From: 2-02-FULL-55-14 sp964534125
GTDB lineage: Bacteria > Bacteroidota > Ignavibacteria > UBA10030
Direction of reading: 5' to 3'
Assembly (NCBI GenBank): GCA_964534125.1
Contig: CAZHOJ010000010.1
Span: forward strand, 1-64,000
Length of the DNA: 64,000 nt
Of the stretch, positions 21,946 to 29,872 are shown in pieces (positions within the stretch are counted from its first letter, which is position 1; each line of letters opens with the position of its first letter). The position numbers and the translations under genes were made by a program. Under the pieces are notes generated by a model that had not been told where the DNA came from, ran no database searches, and saw only the letters and a list, made by a program, of their open reading frames with translations.

Positions 21946-24306
21946 TCAGAATCCGGCATGTTCCGTCCGGCGGATGATCTCGTCCTGGAGCGCTTCCGAA
22001 AGGTCGCAGAAATAATCGCTGTAGCCTGCCACACGGACGATCAGATCCCGATGGGCGGACGGGTCTGCTTTGGCTGCCCTCAGTGTCCCGGCCGATACAA
22101 CGTTGAACTGCATGTGGTGGCCATCCATTCTGAAATAGGTCCGGACAAGACTGTGAAAATTGTCAATGCCCGTATCCCCTGCCACCAGGTCCGGAGTGAA
22201 TTTCATGTTGAGCAGCGTTCCCCCGGTCTTGACATGGTCCATCTTGGCGGCAGACCTCAGCACAGCGGTCGGCCCGTGCCGGTCGGCTCCCTGAACGGGA
22301 CTGATGCCTTCTGAAAGCGATTGTCCCTTTCGTCTCCCGTCGGCCGACGCCTCACACACCTCTCCGAAATAGACGTGGCTCGTCGTCGGGAGCATCTCAA
22401 GCCTGTAGGCTCCCCCTTTCGTGTTCGGCCGTCCGTCTATTGCTTCGAACAGCATGCGGAACGTCCTCTCCATCAGCGAATCGGCTGCATCGTCGTCATT
22501 CCCGTATTTATGCGTCTTGTGTACGAGACGTTGCTGCAGGCTCTCCGCGCCTTCGAAGTCCGCGTCGAGGAAGGCGATGAACCGGGGAAGCTCCATTTCC
22601 TTCCGTTCGAAGATGACCTCCGACAGGGCCGTGAGGCAATCGGTCACGGTGCCGATACCCACCGCCTGGATGAAGGTGTTGTTGTACCGTGCCCCTCCGG
22701 CATTGTAGTCCTTCCCCTTCAGGATGCAATCGTCGGTGATGACGGAGAGCAGAGTATGCGGCATCCGCGTAGCGTACATCCGTTCGATGAGCTGGTTCCC
22801 CCGGATCTTTATGTCGAGCATGTGCCTGACCTGCGTTTCGAATGCCGCGAAGAGATCGTCGAACGACCTGAACGTCGCAGGATCGCCCGTTCGCGCCCCT
22901 ATATGCCGCCCCGTGCGGATGTCGAACCCGTCATGCAGCGCAAGCTCGAGCATCTTCACGAGGTTGAAGTAGCCGGTCAGGATGTACGCCTCCTTCCCGA
23001 ACGCCCCCACCTCGACGCATCCGGAGCAGCCTCCTTCCCGGGCATCCTCCAGGGTCTTTCCCTGGCGCAGCTGCTCCTCCACGACAACATCAGCGTTGAA
23101 GAGCGACGGGAATCCGTATCCCTTCCGTATCACGCGCAATGCATGTTTGAGCACGGCATCCGGCGTCTTCCGCGAGACCTGCATGTTGCTGCTCGGCTGA
23201 AGAAGATGCATCTCGTCGATGATCTCGAGGAACAGCAGCGTCAGCTCGTTCGAGCCATCACTTCCGTCACGAAGGAGGCCGGCAAGGTTGATGTTCGCGA
23301 AATCGGTGTATGTTCCGCTCTCTGCGGCAGTGACTCCTACCTTCGGCGGCGCCGGATGGTTGTTGAACTTGATGAAGAAGCACTCGAGCAGCTCCTTCGC
23401 CGATTCCCGCGTGAGCGAACCGTCCGCGAGCTCCTTCTGATAGAAAGGCCAGAGATGCTGGTCGAGGTGTCCCGGGCTGAACGCGTCCCACCCATTGAGC
23501 TCTGTGATCACGGCCAGATGATAGAACCAGTACGCCTGGAGGGCTTCGTGGAAGGTCCGGGGTGCTTCGGCGGGAACATGCCGGCACACGCGGGCGATCG
23601 CCTGAAGGTCTGCCCGTCTCGCTTCATCGCTCGTCTGCCGCGCCTCGGCCTCCGCCCTCTCCGCATGCCTTTCGGCGAACCGGATGACCGCATCGCACGC
23701 GATAGACATGGCCCGCAGCTGCTCCCGCTTGTCGAGCGCTTCGGGATCACCGGCAAGATCCAGCCGGTCCATGGATGCAGCGATCTCCGCTTTGAACGTA
23801 TTGAGCCCCTTTCGATACAGCTTCGCGTCCCCGACGGTGTGCCCCGGTGCCCGCTGCTCCATGAACTCCGTGAAACACCCTGCAGCGTACGCATCGTGCC
23901 ATTCCTGCGGGAGCTCCTCGAACATCTGGTCACGCAGCGAGCGGCCCCGCCAATATGGGATGATATCACGCTCGTATCTCTCGATGACCGATCCGTCCAC
24001 GGCGTAGCTCGTCTTCGGGCGTGAGTTGAGGATCCTCAGATCCTCCGCGCTGTGACATGTGAGTTCCGGGTAGGTCGGCACGGCCTTCGGCCGGGGACCC
24101 CGCTCACCGACGATCAGCTCTCCCTCTCCGATCCAGATCGTCTTCTGCTCGCACAGGGTCATGAAATTCATGGCACGCATGACAGGTACACTGTACCGTC
24201 CCATGTTCTCGCGGTAGAATGTAGTTGTGATCTCTGCCCGCTCACCGCTGATGGCGGGCACGGCGGCCAGGCTCTCTTTCCGCATCCGTTCCGTTCGTGG
24301 TGTCAT
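21946..24306 (-). CDS. hypD: Glycyl-radical trans-4-hydroxy-L-proline dehydratase
   Basis: A 786-residue glycyl radical enzyme of the GCVE (dehydratase) branch. The thiyl Cys430 and base Glu432 are in GCSGCVE, and the radical Gly761 in RVAGYSD. Other residues I recall for the Clostridioides HypD active site (F152, H160, D278, S334, C434, E436, Y450, G765) all have identical counterparts here at a constant offset of four (F148, H156, D274, S330, C430, E432, Y446, G761), which supports this substrate over glycerol, propanediol or choline. The reaction gives pyrroline-5-carboxylate and water; the usual partner proC is not in the window. It is the last gene of a GntR-activase-dehydratase operon with four-base overlaps. 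It is oxygen sensitive, implying anaerobic use. Confidence 0.86.
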   Translation of the reverse strand: MTPRTERMRKESLAAVPAISGERAEITTTFYRENMGRYSVPVMRAMNFMTLCEQKTIWIGEGELIVGERGPRPKAVPTYPELTCHSAEDLRILNSRPKTSYAVDGSVIERYERDIIPYWRGRSLRDQMFEELPQEWHDAYAAGCFTEFMEQRAPGHTVGDAKLYRKGLNTFKAEIAASMDRLDLAGDPEALDKREQLRAMSIACDAVIRFAERHAERAEAEARQTSDEARRADLQAIARVCRHVPAEAPRTFHEALQAYWFYHLAVITELNGWDAFSPGHLDQHLWPFYQKELADGSLTRESAKELLECFFIKFNNHPAPPKVGVTAAESGTYTDFANINLAGLLRDGSDGSNELTLLFLEIIDEMHLLQPSSNMQVSRKTPDAVLKHALRVIRKGYGFPSLFNADVVVEEQLRQGKTLEDAREGGCSGCVEVGAFGKEAYILTGYFNLVKMLELALHDGFDIRTGRHIGARTGDPATFRSFDDLFAAFETQVRHMLDIKIRGNQLIERMYATRMPHTLLSVITDDCILKGKDYNAGGARYNNTFIQAVGIGTVTDCLTALSEVIFERKEMELPRFIAFLDADFEGAESLQQRLVHKTHKYGNDDDAADSLMERTFRMLFEAIDGRPNTKGGAYRLEMLPTTSHVYFGEVCEASADGRRKGQSLSEGISPVQGADRHGPTAVLRSAAKMDHVKTGGTLLNMKFTPDLVAGDTGIDNFHSLVRTYFRMDGHHMQFNVVSAGTLRAAKADPSAHRDLIVRVAGYSDYFCDLSEALQDEIIRRTEHAGF

Positions 24307-25184
24307 GCTAGACCTCTGATCGTTGTGTGAAGCCCCGTTCCCTGGAAATGTTCCCGTAGCAATTCGACGTCTGCATCGTCCGGCGTCTGAAGGTCCTGAT
24401 GGGCATAGGTCATGCCAACACGCTCGAATTTTGCCGCCCCGATGGCGTGGTACGGCAGCAGGTCCACGCGCCGAACGCCACGCAGTGAGCTGACGAATGA
24501 CGCAATGGATCGGATATTCTCCTCATCGTCGTTCAGCCCCGGAATGACCGGGACCCTGATCCATATCGTATCATGACAGGCCGACAACGCCTTAAGGTTC
24601 TCAAGGATGGTCCGGTTCGATACCCCCGTCGACGCCTTGTGCCGCTCCTCATCCATCAGCTTGAGGTCGTACAGCACCAGAGATGACTGTGCTGCCGCTT
24701 CCTTCAAGTGTTCCCAGCGTACGAATCCGCATGTGTCAAGGGCAGTATGGATCCCCGCCCTGCGGAGGCGCCCCAGCACCTCTGTGGCGAATGCATGCTG
24801 CATCAGCGGTTCGCCCCCGGAAAGGGTCACACCACCCCCCGATTCTTCGAAGAACATCCTGTCCCTGAGAAGGTCTTCCACCAACGCGTCGGCCGAACTC
24901 TCTTCGCCGATGACCTGCAACGCGCCCGTCGGGCACTCGTCCACATGCCGGAGCGTCCGGCCCGAGACAGTCGGTTCTGACAGTTCCTCATCGCTGCATT
25001 GGCCGCATCGCATACATCTGTGCCGGAGGCGTACGAATTCCTGCGCCGGAGACTGGCTCTCCGGATTATGGCACCAGGAACACCGCAGTGGACATCCCTT
25101 CAGAAAGACCGTGCTCCGCACCCCCGGCCCGTCATGGAGGGAGAACCGCTGCACATGGAAGACCATTCCTGTGGATGCCATCAT
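24303..25184 (-). CDS. Glycyl-radical enzyme activating enzyme (radical SAM)
   Basis: A 293-residue activase that uses S-adenosylmethionine and a [4Fe-4S] cluster to make the glycyl radical on the neighbouring dehydratase. The radical SAM Cys triad is in GCPLRCSWCHNPES near residue 30. An inserted ferredoxin-like segment carries CMRCGQC and a later Cys in DECPTGAL, enough for one extra cluster. The VTLSGGEPLMQ motif binds SAM. Overlaps of four bases with both neighbours show tight coupling in the operon. Confidence 0.93.
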   Translation of the reverse strand: MMASTGMVFHVQRFSLHDGPGVRSTVFLKGCPLRCSWCHNPESQSPAQEFVRLRHRCMRCGQCSDEELSEPTVSGRTLRHVDECPTGALQVIGEESSADALVEDLLRDRMFFEESGGGVTLSGGEPLMQHAFATEVLGRLRRAGIHTALDTCGFVRWEHLKEAAAQSSLVLYDLKLMDEERHKASTGVSNRTILENLKALSACHDTIWIRVPVIPGLNDDEENIRSIASFVSSLRGVRRVDLLPYHAIGAAKFERVGMTYAHQDLQTPDDADVELLREHFQGTGLHTTIRGLA

Positions 25185-25906
25185 TCCGCCTGCGTGTCGT
25201 TGAAGTAGTACGCCCGGATGAAGGGTTCCTGGACCTGAAACGACCAGTGGACATTCTGCAGGTGAGCTGCAGCCCCATCGATGTCTCCCTGCTCCAAAAG
25301 CCGGAGAAAATCCTCATGTTCGACGACGGAATGCTGCTCCCAGGCCTGGACCATGTGCTGTCTGCGCGGCCAGTCGTACAACCGTCGTTTCAACAGATGC
25401 ACATATGACACCAGCCGCTGGTTATCGCTGCACGTGAGATAGACGTCGTGAAACTTCAGGTTCGCGGCATAGTATGCGTCGAAGTCCCGCACATCGACAG
25501 CCTCGGCCATCGTCTTGTCCAATGCCCTCATCCGGAGAAGATCTTCCTGCCTCAGCGAGTCGCCGACCGACCGGAGCACAGCCGACTCGAGCGCGCCGAT
25601 GATCTGGTAGAAATGGCGAATGTCATCCGGGGAGAGGTCATTGATACGGAAGCCACGTCGAGGGAGGACGGAAACGAATCCTTCAGACTCGAGGTGGAGG
25701 AGGGCGTCCCTGAGCGGCGTGCGGCTGATGCCAAGCCGGACCGACAGTTCATTGAGGTCCAGGTATTCTCCCGGCTTCAGGCCTCCGCGGGCCATTTCAT
25801 CCCGAATAAAATCGTACACCTGCTCCCGAAGGGACCTGGTGTTCAGAGGACTCGTGACATCCTCAGGGACGGGGGATAGCTGTTTCACCTTCTTGCCATC
25901 GTTCAT
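25181..25906 (-). CDS. GntR/FadR-family transcriptional regulator
   Basis: A 241-residue regulator with an N-terminal winged helix (LREQVYDFIRDEM, then LDLNELSVRLGISRTPLRDALLHLE) and a C-terminal all-helical FCD ligand domain. The FCD metal/ligand residues are in the DFDAYYAANLKFHDVYL region and an EHEDFLRLLEQGD segment. It is the first gene of the hydroxyproline dehydratase operon, so its likely effector is hydroxyproline or a related metabolite (inference). A perfect palindrome touches its start codon, suggesting autoregulation. No ribosome site precedes the ATG, so the mRNA may be leaderless or a later start may be used. Confidence 0.92.
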   Translation of the reverse strand: MNDGKKVKQLSPVPEDVTSPLNTRSLREQVYDFIRDEMARGGLKPGEYLDLNELSVRLGISRTPLRDALLHLESEGFVSVLPRRGFRINDLSPDDIRHFYQIIGALESAVLRSVGDSLRQEDLLRMRALDKTMAEAVDVRDFDAYYAANLKFHDVYLTCSDNQRLVSYVHLLKRRLYDWPRRQHMVQAWEQHSVVEHEDFLRLLEQGDIDGAAAHLQNVHWSFQVQEPFIRAYYFNDTQAE

Positions 25907-25925
25907 CTGATATCTAATATATCAG
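25907..25925 (-). promoter_or_regulatory. Palindromic operator for the GntR regulator
   Basis: CTGATAT (25907-25913), five spacer bases, then ATATCAG (25919-25925): a perfect 7-bp inverted repeat immediately before the start codon of the GntR gene. Position and symmetry fit an autoregulatory operator for the whole operon. Its AT-rich core could also overlap a -10 box. Confidence 0.65.
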
Positions 25926-26062
25926 TTTGAGGGAAGATTGTCACTTCGCTGTGGGTCCAGCGAGGACCGACCGATTCACGTTGGCTACGCGAGCCCTTGG
26001 ATCACCATATTTCTTCGAATTCATGGTTTTCCCGGGCATTCTTTCGTAATTTGGCATCGCTT

Positions 26063-26773
26063 ATGGGCAGAATCTTCGAAAAACGCAAATATAAGATGTT
26101 CGCCCGGTTCGACCGGATGGCGAAGGCGTTCACCCGATGCGGAAGGGACATCTCCATTGCGGTGAAGGCTGGTGGGGCTGACCCTGCATACAATCCGCGT
26201 CTGCGCCTAGCTATTCAGAACGCCAAGGGCGTCAACATGCCGAAGGATCGCATCGAAGCTGCGATCAAGCGGGCATCGGACAAGGGGCAGGGGGACTTCG
26301 AAGAGATCCTCTACGAGGCATACGCGCCCCACGGCATCGCCCTGATGATCGAGTGCACTTCGGACAACGTCAACCGGACAGTCGCGAACATCCGGCATCA
26401 CCTGAGCCGCGGGAACGGCACGCTGGGAACGTCAGGATCGGTCTCGTTCCTGTTCGAACGGAAGGGCGTCTTCAAGCTCGCGAAGAGTGATGTGCCGGAC
26501 GTTGACACGCTCGAGCTGGACCTGATCGACCACGGCCTGGAAGAGATGGAACAGGACGATGAGGAGATCATCCTGTACACTGGCTTCGACGCGTTCGGCC
26601 AGATGCAGAAGGCGCTCGAGGAACGATCCCTTACGCCCAAGAGTGCGGAGCTCGAATACCTGCCGATGGCCAGAAAGGAACTGCCGGAGGACCAGACCAA
26701 GGAGGTCCTCGACCTCATCGTGACCCTTGAAGAGGACGACGACATAAAGGCCATCTCTCACAACCTTCAATAG
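26063..26773 (+). CDS. YebC/PmpR family protein
   Basis: A 236-residue protein from the ATG at 26063; upstream in-frame TTG codons would add sequence not typical of the family. It starts MGRIFEKRKYKMFARFDRMA, the form usual in Bacteroidota rather than the MAGHSKW form. Further marks are RLAIQNAKGVNMPKDRIEAAIKRA, YEAYAPHGIALMIE and NRTVANIRHHL. Members bind DNA and also help ribosomes through difficult peptide motifs. It stands alone, divergent from the GntR operon, and ends at a bidirectional terminator. Confidence 0.93.
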   Translation: MGRIFEKRKYKMFARFDRMAKAFTRCGRDISIAVKAGGADPAYNPRLRLAIQNAKGVNMPKDRIEAAIKRASDKGQGDFEEILYEAYAPHGIALMIECTSDNVNRTVANIRHHLSRGNGTLGTSGSVSFLFERKGVFKLAKSDVPDVDTLELDLIDHGLEEMEQDDEEIILYTGFDAFGQMQKALEERSLTPKSAELEYLPMARKELPEDQTKEVLDLIVTLEEDDDIKAISHNLQ

Positions 26774-26799
26774 CCTGCAGACACCGCCAGAAACAGGAA

Positions 26800-26821
26800 G
26801 GCCCGATCCTCGGATCGGGCC
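26800..26821. terminator. Bidirectional terminator between convergent genes
   Basis: GGCCCGATCC and GGATCGGGCC form a perfect 10-bp stem with a two-base loop, between the stops of yebC (plus) and the following minus-strand gene. T-runs are weak on both sides. Confidence 0.7.
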
Positions 26822-26847
26822 TCGTCATCTCCGGCACGCCGGAAGCG

Positions 26848-27585
26848 TCACCCCTCTCTTGCATCTTCGCCGTCATTCTCCAGCAACTTTCTGAAGTACC
26901 CCTCCAACTCTTCCAGCTGCGTCTCCACCATGATAGAGACAGAATCTCCGAAGGCATTCAGGATGACGATCGCATTCGCACCGGAGTCTGTCGTCGTGGC
27001 CTGCTTCACCCGATGCGCCATCCCCTTGTTGACATGCGAGATGTCCTCGTAGATATGCATCAGGCCCGTCATCTCCCAGTCCGGTTCCTTTCCGCGAAGC
27101 TTCCGGATCGCCTGGGCGGTGAGGTACATCGCCACGGACCGGTATGCGGTCTCTATGATGCTCGCGAACGGAAGGTGAAAAGCAACGTTCGGGCGCAGCT
27201 TGTCCATGACGGGACAGCCGCTCGTGACCATAATGATCCCGATCATGGCGCTGAGCGCGGTCTGGACGGTCGTCTGCTTGACGTACGTGCGCTGATAAGT
27301 GGTAAGCGTCACCTTCGCAGTCGTGAAGGACTGAGTGTCCTCGAACTGCGGGATAAATCCGCTCAGGTTCAGCGCGATGGGGCAGTGCGGCTGGCGTTCC
27401 AGAGGGCAGTTCTGGCACTGTGAGAAGCCCAGCCGTGTCCATTCAGGGGGATCTGCGGGAGGCGCGTTTGTGAGGTCGAGGGAGATGCCGTCGAGATTGA
27501 GGACGAATTGCTTGGTCGTTCCGTCCTCGAACTCCAGCGTGTACTGAAAAACGAAGTCCTTTTGCTGGCCGAACAGCGCTCCCAT
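26848..27585 (-). CDS. Uncharacterised protein with N-terminal Cys cluster
   Basis: A 245-residue soluble protein. An N-terminal strand region (FVFQYTLEFEDGTTKQFVLN) resembles the DUF6901-type domain, by my recollection only. It is followed by a cysteine cluster CQNCPLERQPHC (about 57-68), which could bind metal, then a helical region with SGCPVMDKLRPN and ANAIVILNAFGDSVSIMVE. It is the last gene of the long signalling/filament run, 15 bp after a receiver-kinase gene. That position suggests an output or accessory protein of the pathway. No function can be assigned. Confidence 0.72.
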   Translation of the reverse strand: MGALFGQQKDFVFQYTLEFEDGTTKQFVLNLDGISLDLTNAPPADPPEWTRLGFSQCQNCPLERQPHCPIALNLSGFIPQFEDTQSFTTAKVTLTTYQRTYVKQTTVQTALSAMIGIIMVTSGCPVMDKLRPNVAFHLPFASIIETAYRSVAMYLTAQAIRKLRGKEPDWEMTGLMHIYEDISHVNKGMAHRVKQATTTDSGANAIVILNAFGDSVSIMVETQLEELEGYFRKLLENDGEDAREG

Positions 27586-27600
27586 CCTGGTGGCAGTCCG

Positions 27601-28689
27601 CTAGGCGACGGGAAGCGTAAAGCGCGCGGCGGTTGAGTTGCCCTCCGTGCCGAGCACGAACTGTCCGCCGTGGGCCTCGATGACCCGTTTTCCGATGGAG
27701 AGATTGAACGCTCCGATGGATGTCGTATCCTGCTGTCCCTTCCACTCTGCTTCGGTCGCGTTCACAGTATCGACGATGTCCTCGGACAGTGCGTCTGTCC
27801 CGGGGTACAGGACGGTCACCGTCACAAAGCGTCCCGCCTCCCCTCCAAGCCCCTTGTCCTGGACCTCGACTTTCGCTTCCGCTTTCTGGTCCTTCCAGGT
27901 CTTCCAGGTGCTTATTTCGAGCATGCTCCGGATGACCTGATTGATCCGGTCGACATCGCACCGGACCATCGGGATGTCCGACGGGGCATGCACAGAGAAG
28001 GACAATTTCTGCTTCTTGGCGATAGGGGTGAACCGCTCCACTGCTGTCTGGAGAACGACATTCATCATCGTCTCGTTCTGCTGCGTGAGCAACGTCCCTT
28101 CTGCAAGCTCTCCGAGCTGTACCGAGCCCTTGAGGATGCTGATGACCCCTTCGGTAAGTTCCTGACCTGTTTGGACCAGTTTCGCATCGTCCGGCCGCTT
28201 CAGCTCGGCGAAGGCCGACCCGGCGTACTCAAGGATGGCATTGATACTGTTGAGGTGACTGAACACATCGAAGAAGATGGTCGAACGCCAGAACTCCTTG
28301 TAGTTCTCCAGGGTTCGCTCCGATATCTGAGCACGAAGCAACGATGTCAGGCGCGTCACGAGCTCCTGGGCATCGATGGGCTTGACCAGGTAGTCCTTCG
28401 CCCCTTTCTTCAGGCATTCGATGGCCAGGGAAAAATCCGCGAAGCTCGTCAGCATGACCACATCCGTGTGCGGATAGTCCCGGACGATCGCTTCCAGTGT
28501 CTGGAGGCCATTGAGCCGCGGCATGTTGATGTCGAGAAGGACGATATCAAAGGTTTTGTCTTTGAGCTTCTCGAGCGCCACCTGCCCGTCCTCGGCGACA
28601 TCGACATCGAAGCCTTTGGACTGCAGCCGGGCCTTCGTCGTCAGGCGAAGGGTGGGTTCATCATCAACGACCAGGATACTGCTTTCCAT
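27601..28689 (-). CDS. Receiver domain fused to a degenerate kinase-like domain
   Basis: A 362-residue protein. The N-terminal receiver (about 1-120) is intact: acidic DDEP, phospho-Asp in LLDINMP, Thr in MLTSF and Lys in YLVKPID. The rest looks like a histidine-kinase core that has drifted: the dimerisation helix has a His in FDVFSHLNSINAIL but not the usual HELR/HDLR context. The ATPase-like domain keeps the inverted ISIGKRVIEAHGGQF-type end but the N box and G boxes are poor. It may be a phosphotransfer protein or pseudo-kinase. It lies between two further signalling genes with gaps of 11-15 bp. Confidence 0.8.
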   Translation of the reverse strand: MESSILVVDDEPTLRLTTKARLQSKGFDVDVAEDGQVALEKLKDKTFDIVLLDINMPRLNGLQTLEAIVRDYPHTDVVMLTSFADFSLAIECLKKGAKDYLVKPIDAQELVTRLTSLLRAQISERTLENYKEFWRSTIFFDVFSHLNSINAILEYAGSAFAELKRPDDAKLVQTGQELTEGVISILKGSVQLGELAEGTLLTQQNETMMNVVLQTAVERFTPIAKKQKLSFSVHAPSDIPMVRCDVDRINQVIRSMLEISTWKTWKDQKAEAKVEVQDKGLGGEAGRFVTVTVLYPGTDALSEDIVDTVNATEAEWKGQQDTTSIGAFNLSIGKRVIEAHGGQFVLGTEGNSTAARFTLPVA

Positions 28690-28700
28690 ATATGACCTCG

Positions 28701-29855
28701 TCAGTTCTGTTCCGTTATCTCTGTCAGAGGAAGCACGAACCGGAACGTGGTCCCCTTCCCCTGTTCACTGTCGACCCCGATGGTGCCTCCGTGGGCCTCC
28801 ACGATGAGCTTGCAGATGGCCAGGCCGAGGCCTGTCCCTTTCTCTTTGACCTTCTTCGCGGAGGAAACCTGGCGGTAGGTATTGAAGAGCATGCCCTGTT
28901 CCTCCTTCGGGATACCCATGCCGGTGTCGTCGATCTCGACCGCAACGGCATCCTGCTCAGTTTCCCCATGCCTGATCGTCGCTTTCGACGTCCGGATGGT
29001 GACGCTCCCCTCCTTCGGCGTGAACTTCAGCGCATTGCTCACGAGATTCCCGACCACCTGGGACACCTTCCTGGGATCCATGCTCACCATCGGGAGCCCT
29101 TGGGCGTACTCCCGTGCGAGCGTCACGCCCTTGCTCTGGAAGGGGACGGCGTAGCCGGAGAGCGACATTTCCAGGACCGATGTCATGTCTACCGAGGCAC
29201 GGTCGAGATGCACCTGACCTGCCTGGTACTTGGACAGGTCGAGGAGGTCGTTCACAAGCTCGAGCAGGCTGGCGCTCGACGCGTGGGCGCTCTCGATGAT
29301 CTGCAGGATCTCCGGACCGAACGTCTTCCCTTCCCTGCTCACATCGATGAGGAGCTCGAACACGCTCTTGATGCCGCCGAGCGGGCTTCGCAGGTCGTGC
29401 ACGAGCATGGCGGTGAACTTCGCCTTCGTTTCCTCGAGCTCTTTCTCCATCTTGTAGAGCTTGAGGATGGACCGCGTTCGCACCAGAAGTTCTTCGATAT
29501 CGATGGGCTTGGTGAGGTACTCGCTGGCCCCCATCATGAGCCCTTCCTCGATGCTCTTCGGGTCCTTCTTCGCGGCCGTCAGGAACACGACGGGGATCTT
29601 CTGGGTCTTTGGATTCGCCCGAAGCCGCTTGAGCGTCTCGAATCCGTCCATCTCCGGCATCTGGATGTCGAGCAGGATGATGTCAGGGTCCTGTGTTGCT
29701 GCGATCTCCAGGCATTCCTTTCCGCTCGTGGCCCGAAGCATGGTCAGGGGGCGCTTGCGAAGCGCGAACTCCAGAAGGTCGAGGTTGTCCTCGGTATCGT
29801 CGACGATCAGGACCTTCGGATTGTGTTCCTGCTGTTCAGCTGTTGGTGTCTGCAT
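28701..29855 (-). CDS. Receiver-histidine kinase hybrid, soluble
   Basis: A 384-residue cytoplasmic protein. The receiver (about 12-130) has DDTED, phospho-Asp in LLDIQMP and Lys in YLTKPID. The HisKA domain has its phospho-His in AMLVHDLRSPLGGI, and the ATPase domain has the N box SNALKF, G1 IDDTGMGIP and G2 GTGLGLAICK. A receiver before a kinase without a sensor domain points to a kinase whose activity is set by phosphorylation from another kinase, perhaps the large one directly upstream (18-bp gap). Confidence 0.93.
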   Translation of the reverse strand: MQTPTAEQQEHNPKVLIVDDTEDNLDLLEFALRKRPLTMLRATSGKECLEIAATQDPDIILLDIQMPEMDGFETLKRLRANPKTQKIPVVFLTAAKKDPKSIEEGLMMGASEYLTKPIDIEELLVRTRSILKLYKMEKELEETKAKFTAMLVHDLRSPLGGIKSVFELLIDVSREGKTFGPEILQIIESAHASSASLLELVNDLLDLSKYQAGQVHLDRASVDMTSVLEMSLSGYAVPFQSKGVTLAREYAQGLPMVSMDPRKVSQVVGNLVSNALKFTPKEGSVTIRTSKATIRHGETEQDAVAVEIDDTGMGIPKEEQGMLFNTYRQVSSAKKVKEKGTGLGLAICKLIVEAHGGTIGVDSEQGKGTTFRFVLPLTEITEQN

Positions 29856-29872
29856 ATCTTCGTGTTCCGTGA

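Noticed and set aside
22321..24024. 567-codon plus-strand ORF over the glycyl radical enzyme
   Set aside because: Antisense shadow; the minus frame has full active-site motifs.
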